From assembly GCF_000006565.2 (NCBI RefSeq), contig NC_031469.1, positions 943,245-1,007,244 of the forward strand: a stretch of 64,000 bases of DNA, written 5' to 3'. Shown one piece after another: positions 12,801-23,616 of the stretch. Each line of letters begins with the position of its first letter. Position 1 is the first letter of the stretch. Source of the stretch: Toxoplasma gondii ME49. Taxonomy: Eukaryota; Apicomplexa; Conoidasida; Eucoccidiorida; Sarcocystidae. Both the position numbers and the translations under genes were made by a program. The notes below the pieces were generated by a model that was not told the DNA's origin, ran no database searches, and was given only the letters and a program-made list of their open reading frames with translations.

Positions 12801-12993
12801 CGCCGACGTCGTGCGCGCGCCTCCAGGATGTCCAGATGGCGGACTCAAAGTCCACTTCGCCGTTCGACAGGCGAACAGAAGCGATAGCGAAGACGACGAC
12901 AGAGACGAAGGAACTAACGGCCGCGAGAGTGCAACGAATGCTGTGCCTCACAAGAAGGCTTGGGGGAAGAGAAGCACCTCCCGCGTTGTGTAG
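6814..12993 (+). CDS. LMBR1-family multipass membrane protein
   Basis: Eight exons join in phase: 6814-7057, 7564-7824, 8379-8646, 9506-9881, 10325-10432, 11196-11312, 11719-11798 and 12477-12993, giving 656 residues. The start ATG is in an AAAATGG context and directly opens a membrane segment. I count nine hydrophobic helices: two in exon 1, two in exon 2, one each in exons 3 to 6, and one in exon 8. Family hallmarks are the PLDAYN and ALPLDAF turns, a long charged coiled region between helices 5 and 6 (exon 4), and the IHPM...NSFLFNVVLVLL segment in exon 6, which closely follows plant LMBR1-like proteins. The last 150 residues are a low-complexity, Lys/Arg/Ala-rich cytosolic tail. LMBR1 proteins are lipocalin-receptor-like or lysosomal cobalamin-export-related membrane proteins. 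The substrate here cannot be read from sequence. It is convergent with the stomatin gene. Confidence 0.88.
11421..11470. repeat. TA microsatellite within intron 6 of the LMBR1-family gene
   Basis: TA/TATG run between the exons ending at 11312 and starting at 11719. Confidence 0.85.
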
Positions 12994-14576
12994 GAGGCCG
13001 ATCTGAGACATGCGCAAAAGCCGCCTCTCGAGTCTCCTGTTCAGAGCTCAGTTTCTTTCAGAAAGTTCGAAACACAACGCGTGAAGAGGGCTCTGAAGCG
13101 AAGTGACTGAGGGGCTCACGCCCTGAGTATTTGTTACCAAGAAACCGCAATCTGCGGCAGTTCTGCGGCTTGTCTACAGCAACGCATCTGGTCTTGACGC
13201 GAGCTATGAACGGACTCGACACAAGTCTCCTGGTGTGGTGTCTTGGCACCTGACCCCTTCTCATTTCTTCTCTTTTTTTTCCCTCGTTGTCCGGTCTCTC
13301 GCCTTCTCCCTTTTGTCTTTTCTTGTCTCCATGGTTTTTCCTCGGACTGAAACGGCGCTTGCCCCCCGAGAAACGCTGTTCTTCGTTTTTCATTCTCTGT
13401 CGCGACGGGAGGATTGGTTTTCTCAGCTGCGTTTTCCTCGGCGTTGCTGGTGGGGCGTCTCGGCGACTTGCGTTTCTTCTAGGAAAGAGCGCAGTTGTGA
13501 AAAAGGAAAGCGGAAACTTCCAGAGTGAACATCAACAAGATGTCTGTCTCATGTGCACACAAGGTCCTTCCGATTGCTGCGCACCCTCCCCCCAGATTCA
13601 CGGAGTCGACCGCTTTCAAGACAACTGCAAAAGGGTACAATCCCCATGTCTTCCTGGCGCGGGTAGTGCCTCCTTCACTCCCCTCAGTTTGAGCACAACT
13701 GCGTTTATCGGGGGAAGCAGCTAGCCAGAGACACCCCGGACTCGCGCAAGAGAGACGCACAGAACCTGAACTCCCCTGAGAAAAGCGGGAGTTTTTGCCG
13801 CCGTGGCGACGCAGCGACAGAAAGCGTTCGAAAAAGGAAAAACCGATGGGGCTCTCGCCGTCAAAAACGTCGAAGCGAGCGAAGGCACTCCATACACTGG
13901 CGGAAAGTCTGGTAGCAGAAGTCAAGCAAACACACTAGCCATAGCTCGAAAAACGACATGAAAACGCATTCGGTCGGAGCGAAAGCATGCACTGCCACTG
14001 CCGACATCCTTCTTCGCCCGCCGAGCGCTTTCGGTCGGAAGTGGACGGCTTCTGGCCAAACCGAGAAAGGTCCGCTCCAGATCTGAATGGTTGCCAGTTT
14101 TACCAGAAAGGTCGTTTATTTCGGTGTTCACTTTCGAGAAGGCGTCGCCGGCGACGGGGGCGCAGGCGCAGCGGCCTGGGTGACTGAGCGCATGCACAAG
14201 AACCGAGAAAAACGTGAGGAAGTGACGCATGCAAAGCACCCCCGCCACCATATCAGAAACGCCAGTTTCCTTTCAAAATGTCTCATCGCCGAATCCGAGA
14301 CGCCGTCCACTTTGACGCGCATCGATAACTTGAAATGTGGACAGATCTGTGGCATGCTTTTTCACCACAGCGTTCACATGTGCAGCTGGGTTTGTGTCAA
14401 ATCCGGATTCGTTTTCTGGATCTTCACGTAAAGTCGAAAGAGTTGTTCACACAGTTCACTTTAAATAATTTTAGAGCGGCAGGCAGCGACAATGGGAGAC
14501 ATCAGGTACAATCGAGAGTCCTCGTCAATCGCCTGCATCAGCGCCCCTCTGTCTCGTTTCTTGGGTCGCATCCCTG
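12994..14576. other. convergent intergenic region, presumed 3' untranslated sequence
   Basis: Lies between the stop codons of two convergent genes (LMBR1-family and stomatin-like). A T/C-rich stretch spans about 13250-13400. I see no splice-supported coding exon. It is best read as overlapping or abutting 3' untranslated regions. Confidence 0.5.
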
Positions 14577-17500
14577 TCAGGTCGCTCTCTCCAGCATCTT
14601 TCGTCTTCGGTGCCGCTTCGCAATTTTGTCTCGTGCATGCTTACAAGCTCCATCGACATTCTTGAAGATCGTGAGAGCCTGCGTCACCATGCTAGTAATG
14701 TCCGCTGCGTTGGCGGGCACCACCAGTGTGTTGCTGGACTTTCCGAGTTTGCTGAAGGCTGAAATGTAATTGTCAGCTAGCTGCAGACTCAGTGCCTGCA
14801 TGCCCCCTGCAACGCACATCCAAAGAAACTCGGAGAGTGTCGCATGCCATGGATGCAGCGGACGCATGCAACAAAAACGCGTCGTGCACGCAGTGCATGC
14901 AGCCCAGGCACAAACATGCATGCAGTGGATGCGCGGACTCACACAGGGAAGGTGCGTTGGGAAGGCGAAGAACCTCTGAGAAGAAATGAGTTGCCGTGCG
15001 AGCGCAAGGACGCAGAGACGCGGCGACCCTGGGGAGGGGACTGTGACGACAACTGAGGCAGACAAAAGAGACGAGAAGCGTCTCCTCGTGTGCTTCGAAA
15101 GGCTGAGAAGGGATTAGAAAACGAAAAATGACGTACCCGATACGCCACTGGTTTCCGCGATCTTCAATACACTCGCAGCGGCTGCTTCCGCTCGCAGTCG
15201 AACAGCAGCGGCTTCTCCCTCTGCACGCAGAATGACGCTTTCTCGCTGTCCCTTTGCGAGATTGATTGCGCTTTCTCTCTCGCCCTCGCTGTGGAGAATG
15301 TCAGCTCTCTTTCTGCGCTCTGCCTCGGCCTGCAGACAAAAGGAGAGAGGCAAATCCAGGAAATCTACGCCGAAACCAAGTTCAGAAACGGACTGCGGCA
15401 CCACAGAAGTCCCCGTTTCCCGACGCTTGCGTAGCCTCGCCAAGCCAGCTTCGATCCTTAGCTGTCTCGCGACAGACTTCCACCCGCAAAGAAACTAAAT
15501 ATGAGTAGATACGAAAACAGAACAGACATGTGACTGCACCATGTTCCTCTTCGTGTCACAAATCAACCAATTGCTGCTGAAAAAGAAGTCTACAGAAAAC
15601 CACAAGCCGCTGTCGACAGAGCGACCAATTCAGATGCATACATCAATATACATATACATATATATAAATATATACATATATGTATGAATGTATGAATGTA
15701 TGTACATGCGGAACTGCAGTAAGGGAATGTGTAAGTTGACAACTGAAGGGAAGAGATGCTTCCTTCAGGAAACGAGATGAATACCTGACGCTCCATAGCA
15801 GCGCGAATGTTTGGCGGCAGAAGAATATCTCGAATTTCATAGCGAAGACACGTGACGCCCCAGGGCTGTGCTGCTTGATTGATCGCCTGCAAACGCCGCA
15901 AATTGCGCAAAGTGCAATGTCTTTTCTGATTTTCAAAATCTTATGTTTTCTCAGAAGCAAGTTCCCTGGCTTCCATGTTCCCTTCTGCATGTACTTCCTC
16001 ACGCGAACTTTCGGGGAGTTTCAACGTCTTCATGCAGTTCGTGAAGCTTGGACGTCGCCTCCGCGATTCCAAACGGTTTCTCTGCTCGCCTATGTGGAAG
16101 CCAACACCATCATTCTATCTTTGTTTTCTACATCGGGCGTTTCGCATGGTGCACGAAGATTCCTGTTTTTCGCCCCCTGCTCTGTCTCCTCCTCTTTCAT
16201 TGTACGATTTCTGTGCACCATCACGCATCACGCTCTTTCTTCTAGTATGCACCTCTTGTTGAGTTCGTCCTGTCAAACTCATCTTCGGGAACCGAGTCCA
16301 AGATCGATGCACTTTGTGATCCCGTTTGCTGGTTTGGAACTTGAAGGCTTTTGTCTTCCGGACGCAACTGCTACACTGTGTCTACAACGACAGCTTTTCG
16401 GCGGTCATTACTGTCGAAACAGACCCGGCTAAACGCCCTGTACGGAAAAAGTGGAAGCTTATCAGGTGATAAGGAATCCTCTTCCACCGCGAATATGAGT
16501 CTTTAACGCAGCTTTCATCTCCACCTGTCCGGAAGGTAACGCACCCTTCAGAGCCGAGATTATGGATCTGTTGGCCTACTTGGACGATGTTTCTGTTTAG
16601 TGCGTCTCGCTCGAGAAAAGTATTGTCAAGAGTAAGCTTCCCTAGCTCTGACCGCATGGTGGTTTGCGCGAGTTGGGAGACGGCATAGATCGGATTCGTG
16701 ACTCCGTAGGAGGCCTGAAAAGCCGAAGAAAAGCCGCAAGAAGGTGCAACTCGCGTTTTCTTGTCACGAGTCTGTTGACGGTTCCAGAGCAACGAAGCCT
16801 CAGGAGGAAGCAGCGGAAAGGCGGAGACTATCAGTCCTTCGCTCTGCCCTTGAGCTACGTCAGCTTTGATCATGAGGCTTATCCGTTGAAAAAGAGAACG
16901 AGGCAACGGACTCGAATGACAGGAAGAACGAGGATGGAAGCAGAACTGCCTCGTTTGAATGCTTGGTGCTGTATGTGACGAGAAGTCGGTAACCTCTGAA
17001 CTCTACTTTGCAGTGCCAGCTGCGGGAGAAAAGCCGGAGACCCTGATGCCGGTCAAACACAAACAACGGCTTGCCTGTTTGTTAGCTGTGCCAAGACATC
17101 CCTTTCCGTCGGAGACTGAAACACAAGAAATCGTGTCTCGCTCGAATTCGCCTCCCTTTTACTGGCATCCATCGAGCACTTACGTCATACGCGTTGCATA
17201 TTTTCACATAGAGCACGCCGTCTATTTGCAGGGTGACCTGCACAACGAAACGGAGACACAACGGAGACACAAATCTGCGCCTTTCCGCCGAAGGGAGAGA
17301 CACAACGATCGGCATGGCGCTGAAGAAAGAGAGAAACACTCAGAACCTCTTACACCAGGCCGCGAACCTGGGGAACAGAGAAGGCTTAAACGTGACGGGG
17401 GAGACAGTCGCCTGCAACTCTGTACGCTCGCAGAGGGGAAATTCGAGGGACTTGCCGAGGGCGCGTACACGAGAATAAACATACGAATAGTATTGTGCGC

Positions 17501-18100
17501 AGTTTTCCGATTTTCTTTGAAAAGACACACACACGAAGATCAACTGCTTCGAGAAAAGGCAGGGAAATGCGTTTTAGCATCGGGAGAACGAGCACTCTTC
17601 AGAGCTGCGCAGATGACGCAAAGGCATTGACACGACTAAGTGTGATGCACAGAACGGGTGTCTACGCGGAAACACTGCAGCCTCGGACTGCGCGAAAAGA
17701 AGAGCCTCCCGAACAGATGAAGGGCACCGGAGGCGAAAGACAGAAAGAAAGAAAGAAAGACAGAAAGAAAGAAAGACACTGAACGCATCGAGAGGCGCGA
17801 AAGAGCAGATAGGCCGCCAGAGAAGCAGCGAAGTCACGTGACGGAGTCCGCCCGCATCCGAATGGATATTTTTCCTACATTGTCCTTCGTGATAGCAGTT
17901 TGATTAGGAATGACAATTGGTTCCTCTTTCAAGGAATGTGCATACGCAATCTTGTCAATAAAAGGAAAAAGGAAGTGTAGCCCTGAGTTCAGGGTCCGTG
18001 AATACTTCCCGAACCTGAAAAACAGAGAACACATCGATACAGTGTGAAGCCTTATCGACTGGTATCCAAATCGCATGCAGGTAGGTACATGTCCATAAGC

Positions 18101-18134
<34 letters not shown>

Positions 18135-18986
18135 GTAAATATAGACATTCACCGAAATATTATGTTAGGCATACATAGGTAGGTAGATACAAATATAGAT
18201 ATAGATATAGATGTGGATAGATATAGAAAGATGGATATAGACAGAAAGATAGATATAGAAAGATGGATATAGATAGAAAGATAGATATAGATAGATACAG
18301 AGAGGTAGATACAGAGAGATATAGATTTGAATCAAGAAATAGATATAGGAAGACAGGTAAATGGATGGAGATGTAGTCACCGTTCAGTGCTGAGTTTCAT
18401 TTGTGACCTCGTGTGCGTTCCTTCTCTGAGAAAGACTTGGAGTAGAGGGTACGGATATAGGGTCGTGACTGGACGCCTTTGGTTTTTTCCGATGTTCTGA
18501 CCTCTCCACCACGTAGGCTGTTTGGTGCGGCACCGTGACGACGCCCAGGTGGTTGCGAACCCAGAAGGCCTCCGTGGTTCTTCTGCTGCTCGCTGTGCTG
18601 GAGAAGCCCCTGTGTGTTGGAAGCCGAAAACGCGCCTCTGCTGTTTCGCGTCTCCCAGCCATCAGGCTGCTGTGGGCTCGGGACGACAGAGAGGCAGCGA
18701 GGCGCTGGCACACCGACCTCGAACTGGGGAAAGACGGCGAAGAAGTGGGGGCCGAAGACAGCGCCGAGGAACAGCCGGTGCATTCACTGATGGGCATCCG
18801 AGGGAGAGCACACAGAGACAAGCGACCTCGATTTCGAGGGGAGAACGGCTGGGTGGTTCCCGCGGGGGTGGCTGTCGTGAAAAAAGCAGCAGGGGGACGC
18901 AGAACCCAAGAGGAACGCCCAGACAGAGAAAAGAGCGCCGCGAGCGGATGCGCCCCCCGCGACACAAAAACTGTGGCGTTTTCCAT
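14577..18986 (-). CDS. SLP2: stomatin-like protein 2, mitochondrial SPFH/band 7 protein
   Basis: Seven minus-strand exons join in phase: 18986-18502, 18014-17879, 17237-17184, 16714-16580, 15886-15785, 15329-15137 and 14806-14577, giving 444 residues. The first about 150 residues are an Arg/Ser/Ala-rich presequence lacking acidic clusters, as expected for mitochondrial import. The SPFH core starts around [18 protein letters not shown] and runs through [29 protein letters not shown] and [10 protein letters not shown], all signatures of the STOML2/SLP2 subfamily and not of stomatin itself. After it comes the Ala/Glu-rich coiled coil ([20 protein letters not shown]) and the C-terminal [15 protein letters not shown] and ITSMVTQA segment. 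SLP2 scaffolds cardiolipin-rich inner-membrane domains and binds prohibitins and inner-membrane proteases. Start chosen at the first ATG, at 18986; the frame continues upstream without an ATG nearby. The C-terminal 25 residues are unusually basic. Confidence 0.93.
14797..14925. repeat. cluster of GCATGC hexamers
   Basis: Five GCATGC palindromes occur within about 130 bases (near 14798, 14841, 14863, 14896 and 14917), with further TGCA steps between them. It spans the start of the last SLP2 exon and its preceding intron. TGCATGC is a known over-represented element in Toxoplasma non-coding DNA. Confidence 0.7.
15640..15705. repeat. TA / GTATGAAT microsatellite in an SLP2 intron
   Basis: TA run followed by short TGTATGAA repeats, between the exons at 15137-15329 and 15785-15886. 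Confidence 0.8.
17735..17778. repeat. GAAA microsatellite in an SLP2 intron
   Basis: Repeated GAAA tetranucleotides with a GACA interruption, between the exons at 17184-17237 and 17879-18014. Confidence 0.85.
18101..18371. repeat. TA array followed by imperfect GATA-type array, SLP2 first intron
   Basis: A TA run at 18101-18135 is followed from about 18178 by some 190 bases of TAGATA/GATATA repeats with occasional GAAAGATG units. The whole lies in the first SLP2 intron. Confidence 0.85.
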
Positions 18987-21900
18987 CGTGGGTCGACGAG
19001 AAAGAAGGCTGGAAAGACGGAAAAACACGGGAGCCGAGGCACGCAGAAACACGCGGCTCTTACAGAAGCCAAGCCGCCGGGTTCCTCCGGCGAAGTGCGG
19101 AGAAACGCAGCCGCTCTCAACTCTCAGAAGAGAGACTTGCTAGAGAGTTTGAGGGGTTGGGTCGCCAAGAGTAAAAAAAATGATCGGAACGTCCAGAGTC
19201 GCAGCACTCTCTTCCCCAGCAAAGAATCGAGAGAAATCCCCGCGACTCTCTCAGCGCTGTCTTGCACTAGACCGTCAGGTACCGCAACAGAAAGCCACTG
19301 AAAAATCCCGAAATTGAACGTTTTAGAAACCAAACGATGGGAGAGGGAGAGGGAGAGGCGATCGAAAGTGTCGCTTCTTCTTATTGACGTCGTTGCGGGT
19401 TCCTCGCAAAGGTCACAGAAAAGGGCAGATCGCAGCTGACAGCAGTGACGCCGGAACAGACAGCCGAAAGGGTCTTGCTGCCGAGAGAAAACCGCGGGAA
19501 GAAGATCCAGAGATGTTTTCCAGAGCAATTGTCAGCTGAGAGGAGAGAGACCAGACTGCATGCGAGAATCCGAAAAATGATTTCTGGAAAGAGAACGCCG
19601 CCTCCAAGCTCAACAAATGACAACCGATTGATGGTGGCCATCAGCTGCGGAGACAGAACTAACTCGACGTCAGGCGCAGTTGCCGCGTCTGAATATTTAC
19701 AAAGATGAAAACAGGCAGAGACGGGTATATACATATCTATGTGTATAGTGGTATCTTTCCTAACAAGGATGAACATACGTAGGTGTACGGTCACATGTGG
19801 ACGTAGATACATGTGTGTGTGTGGTAACAAAGATGAATACACATAGACGAACATACTCATATATATGCACATACAGATATGTATCATAACAAAGATGAAA
19901 TGTACATAGGTGCAAGTGCGTGTATATGCACAAACAGCTGTGCTAACATGGCCTTTTCCGGTGAATGGCTATTTCTCGGTGTCTACTAGTGAGGGGAAAA
20001 CTACGGAACTCCACAGCGTAGGCGTAGCGCTCCTCTCGGATCGCGAATAATTTGCTTTGTTCCACATTCTCCCATGGCTTTCCTGTACTCGGGCGCATTT
20101 GATTACGAAGTGAAGTTGTGCAAGTTCAGCTTTTTGCGTAAGCGTTGGTCTGCTCGTTGCCACCACGTGCTGGTGTCGAAAATATGGAATGACCTAACCT
20201 ACCGGAGGTTCCTTCAAACCTGAGTAGAGAGTGACAGTTTGCATGCTGAAAATGCTCCCTTAATTTGAAATCCACTGTAGCTTGGTTCACAGAAAGCACA
20301 TCCGTGAGCGTTTATCCGGTGTGTGTAGAATCTGGTCGCACCTTTGCCGCGTCAGTTACGCAATGCAGCAAGCTTTGCCGACAGCCAAGTCCCATCCGGA
20401 TTTCGATTGTTTCTACGGAATAGTTAGTGGACACCGAGAGCGTGTTGGTGTAACATTCAGTTCAGGTTGCTAACAAGTATGTACGTGACTCACACGGTAG
20501 CATGCAGCCGCCGAGACAAAAGTTGTTTGTTGAAGAGTGAGTGTTTCCCTAACTTAAAGCGTTCCTAGATGCTTACCAAAGCGCGAACGCTATCGCCGGA
20601 ACAAACAGTTCTTGCGGCGATGAGTTGCAGGGCTGTGATTATCGAATTCGTGGTGCCCGTGGAGAATACGCATCATGGACGCTAAAGGAGAATCAATACA
20701 TCGACAAAACTTGATACCCCCCCTTATTCTTCTCTTTCCTGGCTACGTGGGCATTGTTCCCGACAAAGAGAAGACTGTAGCTGCAAATGCCGCCTGCAGA
20801 AACCATGTGTGATGCCCCATGTATATGGAGACCTTTGCTTTCCCGGAACCTGTTTTTGGCAAACGCCTGGAGCACAGAAAACGTCTACACTACATGTTTC
20901 ACATCACCACTAAGCACGTCTCAATGCCGGACCATTGCGCTTGCTCAAAGTTATGCAGTTCACTGTTTTTTCGTATGCAACTAAGAAGCTATCAGCAACA
21001 CTCAGAAAGCTTACGTAATTGGAATTTACAATTCCTCCGAAAAAACGTCTATTGGCTTATGCGTCCGGCTTTGTGGAGTCTTCACTTATAAGACACTGAA
21101 TGTGCGTCTGGGTCGCGGAGCAAGTTTTGATTCTACTCGGAGATGTTTATCCGATCGTGTTCCTCACCCTGTCAAGCACAACTGCAGCCGTCCGTAGTTG
21201 TTGACACGGGACGCCAAGGAGGTTCACCAAGAAAGGGATCATGGCATCTTCGCTTTAGGAATCGATACTGTAAGAATCCTGTTGAAGTGAATCGCACACT
21301 GGAACCCTCTGGAGAGTTCAGGCGCAAAGGCGCAGGATGTACCACATACGCGGCAAACGTGCTACCCCTTGGTGAAGTAGTGCCGCTCGCGAAACACCTT
21401 GAGGCACCACGGAGTTCGCATGAAAACCTTTGGTTTAGCAATGAGAATCTGTGTTCTTCACTTGCCGACGTGCTGCTTTCTGTTACATTCAATTTATTCC
21501 ACACTCAAAACAGAACGACCAGACATCCGATGTTCTAACTTCTTTTTTAACAGCATATCCATGGTCCATCTAGGCAGTTCCGCTTCCCGGGAATCGATAG
21601 TTCGCGGACGCCCCAGATGAGAAGTCCGACGTCCTCTCAAAAAGTGCAGAAGACGGTCTCTATCGTGAAAGTTTGGTGAGCATTTGTTCCCAACGTGCGT
21701 TCGAGATTGAAATTCGAGGCTTTTCGCGTATTTCCCGATGTTTGTCCAGTTCACAGCTCCCAACACATCGAACCGGAGAGCAAACGGACAGTCAGCCTCA
21801 CCCATGACGAGGAAAACTCGTGACATACCACCAGCAAAGTTCTCCATGATTTCTATTGTTGTGTCACAGAGGATACTGAATATGGTTCCTGTTCAGAGGC

Positions 21901-23616
21901 GCAGACAACCGAGTTTGTCATGACTGCTGTACACTACCACCCGACAGGACAGCAAAAGACAGCTTAAGGCGATGCATCTCAAGAGCCTACCGGTATTCGT
22001 ATCTTCTTTTTTGCTTGGAAGCAAGTCTTGAATTGACATGGCCTCGCTTCCTTCTTTTGCGTTCGACAGTCATTGGCACACCCCCTTTTCAGAGGGTTCT
22101 GAGTTCGGGCATACAGGTGGGCTCGTCTGGTTTTCTCCGGGCTTGCATTATGGGATATGGCGTGCGGGCATTGTTCAGCACGCATTCACTCGACAGTCTC
22201 TGCGACAGAAATAACCACAGCTTTCCGGTTCTTAGGAACGGATTTTGTCGCGTCGTCTTCCTTCGCAGCGGCGTCGCACACACTTGTCTGTGTACGTCTC
22301 CACCGAATGTAAATTTAGGTGATCGAGTTTGAACAGTCAAGCTGTGTACCATTCTCTACGAACCATTTTCTGTGCGAACTGTACCATTGACCGCTCTTTC
22401 AGAGCGGGAATTTCAGCAGAGTTCCACCATGTTTTGCCCAGAGCGTGGCGGTGCAACACGGCACCCAAAAATGGGCATCACCACGCGAGTGTGCCGCAGG
22501 GACACCTAGCGTTTTTTCCCCCCGTCGTGCTCGGAATCCCTTTTCCGCTTTCTGTCTTGATGAATACAGAGCCCTCAAAAAGACGCCAGAGGTCAAAACA
22601 CCAAAGTCTCCAAGAACTTGTGCACGTCTGCCACGAAATTTTTGCTTTCCTCGGTCTTGTAAAAGAGCTCTACACATAGGCGGCTGGTACGCTTCAGTCA
22701 CCCGTCGTCCCGTCTGTATGCGGCCCTTTTGTGCGGGACGGGCGCCTGCTCAACCCGTCTGTGTCTGCGTTTTCTCCGCATTCTGGTTTTTCTCTCTGGA
22801 ATCTTGGAAGCGTTTTCTCCAGGGGTTCTTCGGGGAACTCGAAAGGCTCTACGTCGCGTTTCAAAGTCGCGCGGAGGGTAAGGGGCGTCCCCACAGGTGG
22901 AGGCAACCAGAACAGCAGCGTTCACGGCCGGTGTGGCCGCAAGTGTCTGCCGGAGCACACAGGGGGGACTCGGAGGAGACAAGACGGGGTGGAATGCGAA
23001 TACTCTACGGTGTGAAGAGCGCGTTGGTTCGTGCGGCACCGCGCCACGGTTCGTTCTCGAAAAAGTTTTCTGTCAGCAGCGGGGAGAAAGTTGCCGGTGC
23101 CGATGACCGAAAGGTGTCCAGACTCACTTGGTCTGCGCTCCCGGGACACAGTTGTGCCTTGCATTCCCAACTTTTTTGCTCACTTCTCCGACCTCCTGCC
23201 TCTTCCCCCAACCTCGACGATTCGTTCTCCACCCTGTGTGACGGAAACCCTGGCTTCCCCACTCTGCGTCCAGACGCCGTTCTGCCAGTGCTTTCCACTC
23301 CCTCGGGCGGGTACCCGCGAAGGAAGGAACAGTCGAGTTTGGCTTTGAAGTTCGTCTTCTCGACGTTTTTTTTGTGATTGCGCGTCCGTCGAACTTGGGT
23401 TAAGTGTCACCCACTTCCCCGCTGTTCGTTTTGTGGAGTTCGCCCTCTCGCGAACTTCAGCCGCAAAAGTACAGCGAAGAGAACTGTCCCAACCCCTTCC
23501 CGCTTTTGCCGACTTCTTTGTCAGCCACACGACGGCTCTGTTTCGCAGCACACAACGCACGTCGAGCAGCCTCCGTAACAAACGCAAAAAGCTTGCTTTT
23601 TCACGCCTTCTTCGCA
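18987..23616. other. divergent intergenic region, no gene supported
   Basis: About 4.6 kb between the divergent starts of SLP2 and the alveolin gene, so it should hold both promoters and leaders. From about 19.7 to 22.4 kb it is less GC-rich than the flanks and carries ATATCTATGTGTATAG-like steps. A minus-strand frame at 21494-21847 begins with ATG and has mixed composition, but it lacks splice or family support. From 22445 on, the sequence resembles a leader. Confidence 0.5.

Noticed and set aside
13058..13925. Short minus-strand frames between the convergent LMBR1-family and SLP2 genes
   Set aside because: No conserved motif or splice chain. The location fits 3' untranslated sequence.
18987..19052. 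N-terminal extension of SLP2 from a GTG codon at 19052
   Set aside because: No ATG in the extension. Non-ATG starts are not expected here, and the ATG at 18986 gives a sufficient presequence.
20000..22400. Possible nuclear copy of mitochondrial DNA or an old retroelement in the less GC-rich spacer
   Set aside because: No recognisable cytochrome b, cox1 or cox3 peptide, no reverse-transcriptase motif and no terminal repeats could be read.
22445..23377. 310-codon plus-strand frame upstream of the alveolin gene
   Set aside because: Arg/Ser/Pro-biased with no motif, and it does not splice into the alveolin frame, which begins at 23617. It is more likely leader sequence.
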